NCBI RefSeq assembly: GCF_019703515.2
Contig: NC_059346.1
Location: 11,440,501 to 11,504,500, forward strand
Direction: 5' to 3'
DNA: 64,000 bases
Source of the DNA: Myxocyprinus asiaticus
Taxonomy: Eukaryota > Chordata > Actinopteri > Cypriniformes > Catostomidae
The notes below the pieces were generated by a model. It was not told the DNA's origin and did not search any database. It saw nothing but the letters and a program-made list of their open reading frames with translations. Below, piece by piece: positions 14,149 to 28,684 of this stretch; within the stretch, counting starts at the first letter, position 1; each line of letters opens with the position of its first letter. Both the position numbers and the translations under genes were made by a program.

Positions 14149-15058
14149 GTATTAATACATTTAAATCTTATTATAATGAGCTATTATACCCACTATTTGT
14201 TGGGTCAATGATATGATGCTCGTTTTTTGTCCAGAATGAAATTATTCAAAAATGCATAAAAAATAATAATAATTTTTTTTTTTAAATTTACACAAAATAA
14301 TTACTTGAATACACCTCTTCTATGATTAAGTGTTTTCAATTAAAGAGTTCAAAGTCATTTTCATATTTTTTAAAGTAACCAAGTAAAAAATGTCATGTGG
14401 TTTAACCATGTGGAGATGTTACAAAATAAAGTCTCATTAAAAGCTAAAATTCTTTAAAAAAAGATATGTTGGAATGAGTAGTGCAGAATAATATTTTATT
14501 CCATATTATTTAAAAATTTTTATTATACAAAAATCAAAGTCATGTGGTGTAACCAACATGTAGGTCGCCATTTTGCAGTCATGTATTAAATTTTTAGCTT
14601 AGCAAGCAACATGCAAACATCAAACTATTGTAATCAATTGTGAGTCGAGTCTCATGTGCACTATATGTGAGAATCGCTATTTGTGTGGTGCACGTGCTGT
14701 GAGATGTTGCTGCCTATGTACATTTCACTTAGGCTCACTAAGGTTTTGGAACAGAACTAATGTGTCTTAGGTGAAGAGTTTACATTTTTTGAGAGCTTGT
14801 CTAAAGTGGATGCATGAAGACAGAAAAACTAGAATGAGCAATGGGCCTGTAATACAAATACCTCCATGTTGAAAGAAAGAAATAATGTGATGGATAGAGA
14901 AAGAGAAAGAGAGAACCTGCTTTGCTACTCACCTTTATAACCACAAATATAGGGGTCTATAACTGCACGGTTATAGTGATATAATGATATGAGAGCAGTG
15001 CACTTAGCCTCTCTCTCACTACAGGTGTGCACCTTTGACTCCTGTGATCTCTGATTAC

Positions 15059-15132
15059 CTTCCTCCACAGGATGAAAGAGGGATGAATTTATGAGGGGCA
15101 GGTGAGACATATTACCACCCACGGCTGAAACT
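15059..15132 (-). CDS. possible susd2 cytoplasmic-tail exon
   Basis: Candidate 74-bp exon with AG before 15132 and GTAATC after 15059, in the phase needed to continue exon 14. It would encode VSAVGGNMSHLPLINSSLFH then PVEE. Read-through of the donor also stays open for about 45 codons. The polypyrimidine tract is weak and I do not recognise the peptide; the real tail may lie elsewhere. Confidence 0.25.
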
Positions 15133-15460
15133 CTAGACATGATCTAACTGAGAGCTAGAGGCTTTACAACTGGAGGAAAAATAAGGGGGGGAAAGGTGGG
15201 AGAAGGGAAAGAATAACTAGATTGGGGGGATGTTAGTGGAGCAGAGCTAGTAATTATAATTAATAATTCTGTTTTCCTGTCTGTTAACATGGTGCTGCTT
15301 AAACTGACATACATGAAAAATAACTACTTTTCACAAAAAAGGCAAAGAAACAAAAAAGAATGAAGATGAAAATAAAAAGGGGGAAGATAAAGGGGTAATA
15401 CAAATCAGTTTTTTAAAAAGGAAATATTCTTTCATGTTTCTGAGATGTCTCCTAATAAAG

Positions 15461-15463
<3 letters not shown>

Positions 15464-15502
<39 letters not shown>
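15464..15502. repeat. (AT)n microsatellite
   Basis: TA units followed by ACACACATACATAC. Confidence 0.95.
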
Positions 15503-15512
<10 letters not shown>

Positions 15513-15756
15513 ATACGTTTCCAGCCCAAGTGAGCTTTATGACTTCACATATCAAGATTATATGTGACACTGGTAGACATTTCAGTAGGAAAGTTCAAAC
15601 TAATTATGACATAGGATATTTGCTAGATATTATACCATAAATTACTTTCAGCAGAAAGAGAAGCAAAGCACATTTTGTCTTTTTGTTACAAACCTGTGGT
15701 TAATAGCAAATTTGCAGACATTTTTGACAAATTTTTGCCAGAATGTTTTCATAAGT

Positions 15757-15898
15757 TTTTTTTTTTTTTTTTTTTTTTAAACAATGTGAGATAACAATGA
15801 CAGGTATATTCTAAGGTATAATAACAATAATAAATAAATAAATAAATAAATAAATAATACAAAAAAAAAAAAAACACACACACACACACACACACACA
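15757..15898. repeat. compound simple repeat next to susd2 exon 14
   Basis: T-run at 15759-15778, (TAAA)n at 15830-15856, an A-run, then (CA)n at about 15874-15898, ending roughly 60 bp from the exon 14 donor. Confidence 0.9.
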
Positions 15899-15960
15899 TT
15901 CAAATTTTATAATTTCACCAAACAAATGAATGGTTTCAAAAGTAACACATTTCAACACAC

Positions 15961-16057
15961 CTCTTTTGATTCCTTGTGTGAACGACGATTGCTATCACCA
16001 TGACAACCACAGCCAACACAGCACCAATACTGCCCAGTACGATGGCCAGAGTATTAT
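15961..16057 (-). CDS. susd2: susd2 exon 14: transmembrane helix
   Basis: 97 bp encoding [20 protein letters not shown] and [13 protein letters not shown], one membrane-spanning helix followed by a basic stop-transfer stretch. The acceptor phase matches exon 13 (G|AT). It is separated from exon 13 by about 17 kb, so membership in this gene is inferred from phase, strand, order and expected domain content. Confidence 0.8.
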
Positions 16058-19000
16058 CTGTAGATAAATGTGTCAAAAAAACATTTGTTAGGATAGACGA
16101 TATTTCAAAATAAAATATTATGGATTATAAATTTGAAGAAATAGGGAAGGTTAACTAACAAAAAAAGTACAAAAAACATGGTATTACCATGATTTTTGGA
16201 GATATACCATGGTAATATCAAGGTATTTTTGATGTACCTTGGATTTGGAGTAGGGGTGTAACGGTACATGTATTCGTCCCGAACCGTCACGGTACTGACG
16301 TCATGGTTCGGCGCATGCAGTCAGTCACAGACGATCCACTCCAATCCAGAAGCGGGCGTGCATGGTAATGCAACACTGTTTGCTAACTGACACAACAGGA
16401 AAAAGAGCCCCAAAAGAAGAGACCATCTATGCACCAACCTAAAACAAGAATGGCTTCTCCTAATGCAAAAGTTTTATTTTTTATTATTCTGTTTATTTTG
16501 GATTTTTTAACACAAGAGATGCTTTTCAGTTTTGTAGCTGATTGTGACCAAATACCTTTTGTTTTTTATCAGCCCTACAAAAAAATATGGCCTATGCAAG
16601 AGTGCATTCTGTTTACTGCTTGGTGCTTAATACACTAAAGGAGGCTGAACTGTACCAACTACCTCAGGGGGATCTAAATGCTGCTAGGTGGAACAAACTG
16701 TAATTTGTACAATTGTCTGTTCAAAATAAATGAAAAGAAACCTAGCATTTGGGATTTGTTGCTTTTTCCTGTTGTACCGAACTCTCGTATCGAACCGTGA
16801 CCACAAAACCGAGGTACGTACCGAACCGTGACTTCTGTGTACCGTTACACCCCTAATTTGGAGTATCATGTAAATACCATGATACAGTATATGAATATGG
16901 TAATCATTCTTCATTACCATATTATACATATATACAAATTAACATACTAATACTATCACTGTGCCATTGTACAGCTTTTTCTTTCACATCGCCAAGCTCT
17001 AGTTAAAGTTCACATTTACTTAATCCTATGTAAGCCTTACAAAAAAGCTTTTTTTTTTTTTTTTTTTTCAAACTTAAGGACAAATAACTTGTTCTTTATG
17101 AAATGATTTATTACAATTCAACTTGCAAAGTTCATCAAAATGATCGCTGGCCAAATGTTTGGTATAGATGCAAACACTTGAAACATGTCACAGAACAAAG
17201 CAATAATTAGCGATCTATCTGAATCATCATGGTAAAAGGAGCGGTGGATGTTTGACTCCCCAATTTACTGCCTATCCATATGATTTGTGTTTGGCAAACC
17301 TATTTTGCTAGCCCAGTTGGTGCCACTAGTGGTGCAGAAATAACACAAATTTTGTTAGTATTTTGTCCAGGTGATTTGACAATCAAAAGCAAGCTGAAAA
17401 AGCACAGCCTCTGAAAGCCTGTGATTTCCTTTCTGAAGTTTCTAATTAATATCTCCATATGTTGCACATACCTCTTTCTGCCATTTGACTGCAGGATAAG
17501 AGTGTGTGAGTGTGTACTCTTGTGTGTATGGGGCCCTAAAAAACAGGTAACTCAGAACCAACCCATTCAGGGAGACTGTACCAAGCAAATGGAAGTATGT
17601 GTGTGTGGGCCCTCTGAACTGGTCCAAGGGCACTTAGGCCCCTTTTACATCTTCAGCCTCTCTCTCTCACTACATCCCTTTATGCCCTCCCACTCTTTTT
17701 CTTTCCAGTGATTGTATATTCACAATGAGGATGCTCTGGACATAAAAGAGGAAAGGTCATATAAATATTTGAAGATGAGCATGCATTATGCACCTCCCTT
17801 ATTTAACCCAAGCATAAACAAATTCCATTCCCTCCGAACTCATTCTATTTCTACTAATTAGTAGTGCTTAAGGTAAGCATCACTAGTAGTATTTTTCAAA
17901 ATCCTTAACTGCAAGTAAGGATGTACTTTGTACTTTGGGATGTAGTTTGAAACTTTGGTTGGAAATTTAGAACTGTTTTGTATTCAGAACCAGTTGCATT
18001 TTTTTATTTTATATACTGGAACGTTTGATTTTCATGACTTTCGGTTCTGTTAAAGGTTCTAGAATGTGCATTTTTCCGCCGATACGGACGGGACATCATA
18101 CAAAAATACACCGACAGTGTTTCTTGCTGCGCTACTCAGTGGCAGTGTTTCCGTTGTTTTTTTAATACCGGAACCGTTTGATTTTCATGACTATTGGTTC
18201 TGTTAATGGTTCTTGAATGTGCATTTTTCCGCCGATATGGACAAAACTGTACAAAGATATTCTGGCAGTGTTTCCTGCTGCGCTACTCAGTGCCAGTTGT
18301 TCATTTTTTTGTTTGTTTGTTTTTTTATATCGGAACCATTTTATTTTTATGGCTTTCGGCTCTGTTAACGGTACTTGTGTATTGTGTATGTGTTTCTTGC
18401 TGGACTACTCAGTGGCAGTGCTACCCTCTACTTAATCTACAGCATGAAACAAATCACATCCAGTGTAGTGTGATTTCTAAACAAATGACTCTTATGAGCC
18501 GGTTCCTTTGAATCTACTGAATACTTAGGGTTAGGGCTTTGGAACAAACCCTTAACATTAAATATGAGCAATACAAATAGTGTTACTTGCCTTAGCAATC
18601 ACCACTAATGATGCTCAGCATTCAAATCAGCTAAAAGCACTCAATGATGTATACAGCACTGTCTTTGCTTCATTGCAATGAGTCAACGGGATGCTAATGT
18701 TAACAGTGCAGTCCTCATTGTTTCTGCACATGCTGTTCTAGACACTCAAATGCACAAGAGGTTTTCAGGCAACCTGGACTAATACTGTTGACACCTTCCT
18801 TTGGGAACAGGAAAAACTAGCAAGTTAGCAGCTAAACTCGCACTGTCAGTTTTATTCTTCATCATATTCCTCCTCTCTCTGTTGTTGTGTTTGATCTGTC
18901 ACACTGCATTTTCACCAGCGGCAATGTCCGTCATTTCCTGCTCCTCTCCTTCTCTCTCTCTCCCCTCCCATCATTCTGTTCTGCGTCCTCCTGGGACAGT

Positions 19001-22000
19001 GACTGTCTCATTGGGTTGTGTGTTTAAATCTGATTGTCCTCTCTCTCTCTCTCTCTCTCTTCCTGGAACTGCCATCTCTTTAAATTTTTTAGTACTTCCA
19101 ATGCCCTTCCTAACAGTTGTGTAGTAGTAGTGACTTAAGGGGAAAGTTCATCCAAAAATGAAAATCCTGCCATCATTTACTTACCTTCATGTTGTTTCAA
19201 ACCTGTGGCTTTCTTTCCTTTGTGGAACAGAAAAAAAATGTTATGCTCAATGTTAGCCTATTCACTTTTATTGCATCTTTTTTTCCATATAATGAAACTG
19301 AATGGTGACTGAGAGTGTCATTTTGGGCCCTTTCCCACTGGCAGTACTAAAGCCCGTTATAGGTAGTTTTCCCCAGGACTAGTACTTTTAGTCGCTTTCG
19401 CACCTAAGGAACTATAGTTCCTCGGAACCGTTTTTGGGGGCGTATAGGGACTGTGGCAGACTGTAGGAGGAGAGCAGTCCACAGCCTCCATTTGTAAAAA
19501 AAAACTAGCTGCTAGCATGCTACTCAGAGGATTTTACAATTCCCTTAACAGAAATAAAATAAAACCAACAAAGTATACCAAGAGGATCAACCGTTTCACA
19601 TATGTATGTGTGTGTATGTGTGGGCGGGTTTGGGTGGTTTACAAGGACATTTTTTCATGTTACAAACTGGTATACAAGGGTATTATGCTATAAATGTGAT
19701 TTATGAGGACATTTCTAGTGTCCCCATAATTCAAATCGCTTAAAAAAACATACTCAACTATAGTTTATAGCAGAAAGTTTTTTGTGAGGATTAGGGGTAG
19801 GGTTAGGGGATAGAGTCTATAGTTCATACAGTATAAAAATCATTATGTCTATGGAGAGTCCTCATAAGGATAGCTGCACCAACATGTGTGTGTAACTTCA
19901 TCGGGAGATATCGCATCTGTACTGTTTTTACTGTGTGACTTGTAACGGGGGATTAAAATGGGAAAGGAGGAAGCGGGAACCGGCTTGACAAACACATAGA
20001 CATTTAATAACACTTTTTAGCGTCCAAAGAAACAAAAACACTCACTACTTTTCAGCCAGCTGTGTCAAATCCTAAAGACATTCAGACACGTGAACAAGCT
20101 TTGTACATCTCTCTCTCTCCTCTGCAGCTATCTCCTCTACTCCCGCCGCCCCTTGCTGGAACGCGAGGCCGGTGTGGCGCACAGGTGGAAGTCATTTGTC
20201 ATTTATCTTCCTGGCCTTCGCTCTGCCCAGATGCCGCTCTGCTCCGCCCTGCTCACCACATACCCCCATCGCCGAACTCAGGTCAGGGATTTCTCCGGCC
20301 ATCCAGCAGTCACCGTGGATGACGAGGATCCCGGCACTGGCTGCAGCAGCGGGGAGAGATGACAGAGAAGTGCGCGCACGTTGTGGCCGCGCCCGGGACA
20401 ATCCATGAAGAGTGTGTTCGTAGAATGAGTGTATGCATTGTGGAAGTCAGGAATAGATTCGTGGAATCCTCCGTTGAAGCTTAGTGTGATGCAGAACGAC
20501 ACTCCCGACACGCGGGCAAAGACAAGGTATCCTCCGTGGAAACCCAGCTGACATGCAGCGATCTGGAAGGCAACCACACACCCGACACATGGGCAACCAA
20601 CAGATACATGAGACAGGACCAACTAGGCAGAGAGAGTGAGGTTAGTTACTTCACACCAAAAAACAAACTAACAAAGATACTGAGAAAATGAAGGGCTTAA
20701 GTAGGGAGTGAATTAGAGGAGAACAGGTGTTGCTCGACACACTAATCAGTGGCATGATCAGTGTTCCCCGGGAACAATCAATGTTCCCATAGAACCGCCG
20801 ATCATGCATGCCAGCTGTGCCTGCGAGACATGAGGGAGAGAAAATAACAAAACATACAAAACTCACCGGAGCTGTGACAAATTGGTGGCCTCTGTCAGAA
20901 ACCACATCAACCAGGAGGCCATGAATGCAGAAGATGTGGTTAATGACTGCTACCACTACCGCTGTCTCCCTCACTGAAGGTAAATTGGGGAGGAGAACGA
21001 AATGAGCTGTCTTCGAGAACCAGTTCACTACAGTCAAAAAGACTGTGTTGCCATGGGGGGGGGGGGGGACCAGTAACGAAATCCATGGCTATGTGCAACC
21101 AGGGTCTTGAAGGGACAGGCAGCGGTTGGAGGAGCTCGGATGGGGTTCAAATGACATGTTATTAGTCGCACAAACGGGGCAAGCCGCAATGAATCGACGT
21201 ACGTCCTGCGCTAGTGATGCCCACCAGAATTGTTATCTAATGAGCATCTGGGTGCAAGTCGCCCCTGGATGACAAGCAACATTGGATGAGTGACCCCACT
21301 GTAGATGCATCCGAACAGATCACGGAACAAATAACCAGCCCGCTGGGCACATAGTGGGGAAGCAGTGTTTTGTAGCGCAGCACGGACTTTAGCCTCCACC
21401 TCCCAGGATACCATGCCCACCATGCAAGTGCCGGGTAGAATGGTATCCGGTGGGGCAGTGGAGGTCTCAACCTCAAAACATCAAGATAGGGAGTAGGGCT
21501 TGACGTTCTTAGAGTCCGGGCGTTAAGACAGGACAAAATTAAATCGCATGAAAAATAGTGCCCAGTGAGCCTGTCCAGAGTTGAGGCGTTTGGCGCTACA
21601 AATATACTCTAGGATCTTACGATCTGTCCAGACTACGAAAGGTACCCCTGAACCCTCTAACCAATGACGCTGCTTGCCCAAATCCAACCAGATAGCCAAT
21701 AATTCTTGGTCGCTGACATCATAATTCTGTTCAGCTGGTGTTAAACAGTGCAAAAAAAAGGCACACAGATGCATCTTTCTGTCCGAGGAAGAGCGCTGCA
21801 ACAGGACTGCTCCGACACCAACCTCAGACACATCCACCTCCACCACAAACTGACATGCAGGGTTGTGAGTTAAGAGGATGGACATGGTAGTAAACCGCTC
21901 CTTTTATTTAGAAAACGCGGCATCAGCTCGCGGGGACCAACAAAAGTCAGTGCAGGTGGAGGTGAGGTCCGTCAGAGGTGCGGCGAGTTGGCTGTAGTTC

Positions 22001-25000
22001 CTAATAAACCACAGATAAAAATTAGCAAACCCCAGAAATCTCCGCAATGCCTTGCAAGTATCTGGGGTTGGCCAATCGGAAACAGCTCTAACCTTATCCG
22101 GGTCCATGCGCACTACCTCGGACGAACCAATGAACCCAAGGCAACTTGACGAACAGCTGATTCTATAGCAGTCGCTGAAGCACCTGCCTGACATTCTGAA
22201 CATGGTCCTGGATATTCTGGGAGAAGATCAGAATATCATCAAGATAGACAAACACAAAATGATCGACCATGTCTCTAAGCACGTCATTTACGAGCCCCTG
22301 GAAGACGGCCAACTTCGTAAAGACGGACACTTCCTGCAAGAGTTCAAAGGCTGAGGACATCAATGGCAAAGGAACGCGATTCTTCACCATGATATCATTC
22401 AGCCCCCAATAATCTATACAGGGTCTAAGCGAACCATCCTTCTCCACGAAGATGAACCCTGCCCCTGCCTGCGACGAGGAAGGGTGGATGAGACCGGCTG
22501 TCAGAGAACCATTGATATACCTGTTCATGGCCTCCCTCTTGGGAGCCGAGAGCGAATACAGCTGTCCCCGAGGTGGCGAGGTGCCAGGAAGCAGTTCAAT
22601 CGCACAGTTGTACAGGTGATGAGGAGGGAGGATCGCGGTGCGGGACCAGCTGAACACCGCCCTCAAGTCATGGTATGTCAGTGGTACTCTGGATAAGTCT
22701 GCCGGTCCATCCTGCAATGAAACACAAGACTGGACAGGGGTAACAGCAGAGTTAAGACTCCAAGCAAGAACAGTGTTGGTTGACCAGTCTATGTGTGGGT
22801 TGTGCGTTACCAACCAAGGATGCCCCAACACTACCGGCGCCGATGGGGATCAGATAGGAGGAAAACTGCTCTGTACGATTACCAGAGATGAAGGTGACTG
22901 GCTTTGTGGACTGAGTGATGACGGACAGAGCCGTGCCACTGAGGGTGTGGGCGGTGATAGGTTTATCCAACTGGACCATAGGAAGCTGCCATTTAGAAGC
23001 CCAGTTGAAATCCATAAAGTTCCCTTCAGCTCTGGAATCAACCAAGGCAGAAACTGTGTGACAGGCAGATCCATACTGCAGCCGGCGCTAGTAGAAGTGT
23101 CCGAAGTCCAGGGATTTTGTCCAATGGTGTTGCGCTCACCAGTAACCCCTTTCCTACTGACAAGCAGTGTCTTTTACCGGATAGGAAGCAGAGAGATAAT
23201 CAGAATGAGCACAATGAAAACACAGTCCATTAAAGAGATGTTGCTGTTTCTCCCTACGTGAGATTTGGGTTTTTCCAACTTGCACTGGCTCAGTGTCGGG
23301 CCGTGAAACTGGTGAGTTGGCTGAAGAAGCAGACTGAGTAGGAGGATCAGCCACCCGGGTAGGTGGAAAGCAACGGCAACGGGCGTAGATTTCGCTGTTG
23401 ATTGACTCAGATAGCCAGATCCACTAAGTCATCGAAGCACGGAGGCAACTCCAAAGAGTAAATCTCATCCAGGATGTCGTCGGAAAGCCCATGCAGAAAT
23501 CGATCCCACATGGCATGGCCATTCCACTCACAAGAAGCAGTCAGGCGATCAAACACTCGGCGGAGCTCTGTGGAAAAGGCGTGATAGGAAACGCAGCTGG
23601 GATGTTTGTTGTCCCACATGGCAGTGCCCCATTCGCCAGCCCTTCCGGAAGAGTGTGATTACACAAGCCTCCTTCATCGTATCCGTCGTGAAAGTAAAGG
23701 GCTGTAATTTGAAGAACAGGGAACATTGCGAAAGGAATGTACCACAGGATTCAGCCTCACCTGAATACGGGGCTGGAGGGGGAATGCGGGCTTCAAAGTG
23801 TCCAGAAACCAGGGGAACTGCCAGAGCCGGTAAGGATGCTTCCTGAGAGGCGCCAGCATCGGGAGATAGGCGGAGCTGCTGCACAACAGAGGTGAGCTCG
23901 GCGAGCTGCGAAGCCATCATCATCAGTTAGATGCGGAGATTTGATACTGCTGACGTCCCAGTAAGGCTCCCTGCTGAGAGAGGGCTGAGTGAAGAATGGA
24001 TTCCTCCGCTGGGTCCATACTTGGCTAGATTGTTCTGTAACGAGCGATAGCAAGACAAACAGACCCAAATGCAGAGGAACAGTTCAAAGAATTTATTTAC
24101 AATAAATGTGAGCAGTCACTGTGGATTTCGAGGATCCCGGGAGAGATGACAGAAGCGCGCATGCTGTGGCCGTACCCGGGACAATCCATGAAGAGTATAT
24201 TCATAGAATGAGTGTGTGCGTTGTTTAAGTCAGGAATAGATTCATGGAATCCTCCGCTGAAGCTTAGTGAGGTGCAGAATGATGCCCAGCAGGATAGGGC
24301 GATCTAGCTCTGACACATGGGCAAAGATGAGGTATCCTCTGTGGAAACCCAGCTGACATGCAGCGAACTAGAAGGCAACCACACACCCGACATGCGGGCA
24401 ACCAACAGATACACGAGACAGGACCAACTAGGCAGAGAGAGCGAGGTTAGTTACTTCACACCGAACAACAATCTAGCAAAGATACTGAGAACACGAAGGG
24501 CTTAAGAAGGGAGTGAATTAGAGGAGAACAGGTGTTGCTCGGCATGCTAATCAGTGGCATGATCAGTGTTCCCCCTGGGAACAGTCAATGTTCCCATGGA
24601 AACACAGATCATGCATGCCGGCCGCGCCTGCGAGACATGAGGGAGAAAAAATAACAAAACATACAAAACAAACTGGCAAACTCACCAGAGCCGTGACAAT
24701 ATCCCACTTTAATATGCAGAAACTATTATAATATTTAAACCATTTCCCTGAAAAGTGTAAACTGTAAACAGTGTGGCTCTGTGGCCCTTCTTAAAGGTTC
24801 ATGAAACCCCAAAACACATTTTTGGAGATGTTATCAGATATGAAGATATGTAACAGATTTGTTAACCGGTTGCACCTTATTGAAAACAATTATAGCACTT
24901 ATTATGTTTATTGTTAAGGGTGAGGTGTTTTTTTTTTTAAGCACCGACATGAAATATGAGGTATATGCATAAACTCTGAGTTGGGATTGATAGTAGAGTA

Positions 25001-28000
25001 CAAGAATACGTCACTAGATTCTGAGAGTTTCTCCACATTATTCATGAGAAGGAACGCTTTCATCCAATCACTGCGCTGCCACATGCATGAGCTCACATTA
25101 CATTGGATGTCCTTTTCACGTTTCACGTCCTTGTTTTCACACAAGGACGTGAAAACGGTTCCTGACCCAGATATAAGAGCGGACTTTTACACTAAACACA
25201 ATGGTGAGATCAGAATCTCTCGTCACAATGCAACGCAGTTGATAAACAAACCGGAGCGAGCATATTGGCTGCGGTTCTGCTACTCACGCTCCAAATGTGA
25301 AAAAGTTTGTTTAGAGAAGCACGCATTTTGCGTCTTCTCCATACGTCTGATCGTGGACAGTATAACACGATGGCTTGTTCAAAAACAGAAGTTTCCTTTC
25401 CATCGTGTGAAAGTTACCGGGATTTAGGACTACAGGGTTAACAGATTTCGGATATACTTAATCTGGGAACGTGGGCAATATCTGATGTAATAACAACAGC
25501 CACGGAAATAATCTACTGTGGTTTTGTTAAACAAGCATCATTTAAGCACAAGGAACAACTTTCTTTTTACATACACATTAGCACTTACAGTTGAGAAGAA
25601 CCGCCTGACTCGTGTTTCTCCACCATTTTTTAAAATCCAGCATTTTGAATGTGATGTCTCCTCACCTCGCAAAGCATATATGGTATAGTAAAGTGTCTAG
25701 ACAATCCACACTTTAGAATCTTGCCGGAAATAATAGGTCATGCGGCTGTTTCTCGCTTACTGTATTATGACTGTTTTCTGCGCCAGTTGCACAGAAATTA
25801 CACACTTTAGCTTTAAGCTTTATATATTATTAATACTGTGAGGTTGCCTAATGTAAACAAATAAAGTTGTTAAGAGTTAAAACTATAAATATATCGTCAT
25901 ACAAAACATTATGAAATGAATGTGTTACCCAAATGACTAGTAATAAAATGAACATCATAAACATAATATCATAGGCTTCAATTAAATGGTTATTTGTTTT
26001 ATTTGTGTATCATAATGTTTTGTTTTTTTTTTGGCTCTGTTTAGCCGTAAAAAAAATAAAAATAAAAATATATATAAATGGAAATGGTCTGAAATATTAA
26101 AACTTTGAGGAACAAGGATCACTGTCTGAAGGAAAAAGACAGAATTAAATAAATTTGAACTCAGCTAACTTGGCCAACATCAACAAAAAGCATTAAAATT
26201 TAGCACCGGTGCAGTCAATATGTTTATAAAGTATAATCATATAAATTGTGTAGAAATGCACAAATTTGTCCATGTGTTGCAATGAACAATATTTACAGTG
26301 TAAATGAGCAGAAACAATAAGTGCACTCAAAAAGCTCAACAGTTTGAAAAGTGCCAGGTCAAATGTCAGCTCCCCCACATTGTTCTGGTGGCCTTGGTTC
26401 CATATCATTACTTATTTTAAGGTGGGTATCCGCAAAATCCTTAGAAAAAAATGTGGACACACAGCATTTGCTTGAGTATGCCTTCAATTACACTTCTGCT
26501 TCTAAACCAATTTCCTTCCCTGTATCCACTTTTCTCCCATTTTGTGCCTCTTTATGGCTGGAAAGTTATATCCAATGTAATTAGACAAAGCAGTACAGCA
26601 TCAGTGCCATATGTTAAGACTCAGGGCATTTACAGTGCATTGACGCACACTTATACACACACAGTCCAGATGGGCTTCACTCAGCCTGACCCATCCTTCC
26701 ACTCATTCTAACAACCAGCGATATTATCTCTCAAAACCACCAGATTTTCTTTCTAGTTAACCTGTACCTTCATTTTACACTCACTTTTCTGCTTTCCCTC
26801 CTCTGAATATGAACTGTGCAAGAATGCATGCAAATAACTAACCGTTGAGGGTTATGTGCTGGGGGTTCTGAGCACTGTAATGAGAAGTCAATTACAGGCC
26901 CTGGTGCGTTGCTTTGATCTCAACGCTCCTGACACGCTTGATGGGGATGTGGGCTAGATTGTCAACCTTTATCAGGCAGCAGCCAAAACAATAGAAAGAG
27001 AAGGAGAGAGCGAGAGAGAAAGTCAAGAAACAGATAAGAGGGAGAAAGATCACTAGACCCCACATTGTCTTGGCACACAGCAGTAAATATAGGTTTAGTG
27101 GGACTATCGTTTAAAGTAGAAGTGGAGCCCTGGGCCTCTCACTGACTAAGGCGCTAAGACACATGTCAGCTCTAAAGAGCATGCAGCCTGAGAAAGGCCA
27201 AGCTTCAAAACAAAGATAATGTCTATAGACATGCTCAAGTCTGCCACAGAGTAACAGATAGGACCATGACATGAGAAGGACAAAGATGTATGCATGTGTG
27301 GAGGGAGTGGGTATTTTAAGGTTGTTCTTATACAGTAAACTACAGCAGATCAGTCTGAATGCTTTTTGTAGTGCTGAGAAAACCAATTCAGTTAAGCGAA
27401 TCGGTTCTCAGACATTTAATGTAAATGAACCGGTTAAAACAAACAATTCCCTTGTATTTAGCATTGGGAACGCAGATTACTTTTAGTGAGTTGGTTCATT
27501 TGGACAGTTCATGTCAGTGAATCACTGATTTACTTGAGCCCTGCTTAGGACTTTGCCTTCTTTTCTGAAGTGAAATATTTAGTGTGTTGCTGCTGTTGAT
27601 CACTATATTTCAATTCAATTATATAAAATAAGGTGTTTTCTAGTTTATTAGTGTATATTAAGTATAAATTTATGTTCAATTTAATGTTTTCACCTTATTC
27701 GTGTAACCCTTTTGATAATTAAGCATTGTTTTTTGTTTTGTTTTTGGGAATCCATTGTTTTGATACAATTAATGGTGGTTTTACTACAGTAATAGTGTAT
27801 TATCCAGATAATAACCATGGTTTTACTATAGCAATATTGTAGTAACCATGGTTTATTTTGTGGTTACTATGGTTTTACAACAAATTCCATGGTTAAACTA
27901 TGGTTACTGTAGTAAAACCATTGTTAATTTTCATAAAGGAATGTAACCCTAACTAAACATATAACTATCAGGTGAGAACTGATTGTCAAATTAAATAAAA

Positions 28001-28612
28001 TCATCAGTTACCTGTATATATCTATAAGTATTTTGATAAAACTTTACAATAAGGTTCCATCTGTTAACATTAGTTAACAACATTAGTTAACATGAACTAA
28101 CAATGAACATTATTAATCTTGGTTAATGTTAATTTCAAAATATAGTTATACATTTTTTAAAATCAAAAGTTGTATATGTTAACATTATTATGAACTTACA
28201 ATGAACAATTGTATTTTTATTAACTAGCATTAACAAAGAGTAACAAATGCTGTAAAAATATACTGTTCGTTTCCTGATACCTAAGTCATTAACTACTTTT
28301 TTTTTTTTTTTAAGAGTAGCTTGCCTGTTGTTTAACTACTGTAAGCTATGAGTAGCTTGCATCTTGGGTAGCTACAGTTTCAAAGTAGCTCAAAGAGAAA
28401 AGAGAGCGACAGTTAGGGAGAGAGAGAGGGAAAGAGGAAAGAAAGATGGGTAAAGAGAGAGACATGTAAAGAGGAGAGAGCACGAGACAGGTAGGGAGAG
28501 AGAGAGAGAAAAGTAAAGCATTCAGTGCCAAAGGTTTGATCAGACCCTGGGCTGGCACATTACCCACCTGGCTAATCTCTGCAGTGTGAGTGGTAGTGTT
28601 ATCTGTGAGTTC

Positions 28613-28684
<72 letters not shown>

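Larger units (their letters stand above)
20306..24698 (-). mobile_element. Ty3/Gypsy LTR retrotransposon, degenerate
   Basis: Minus-strand element bounded by a complete 5' LTR (24036-24698) and a truncated 3' LTR (20306-20879). Internal order: gag (about 23400-24018), degenerate zinc knuckle ([15 protein letters not shown]), protease-like region (about 22750-23050), reverse transcriptase (about 22163-22831, with YLDDILIFS), RNase H (21523-21885) and the start of the integrase core (20880-21040). Frames are broken at several points, so it is not autonomous. It sits antisense or sense-neutral inside a susd2 intron, on the same strand as the gene. Confidence 0.92.

Noticed and set aside
20062..20622. 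Overlapping frames of 80-114 codons on both strands
   Set aside because: Within LTR and LTR-like sequence; no conserved domain.
24981..25427. 148-codon open frame
   Set aside because: Sits in a dispersed repeat, no recognisable domain and no splice or start context.
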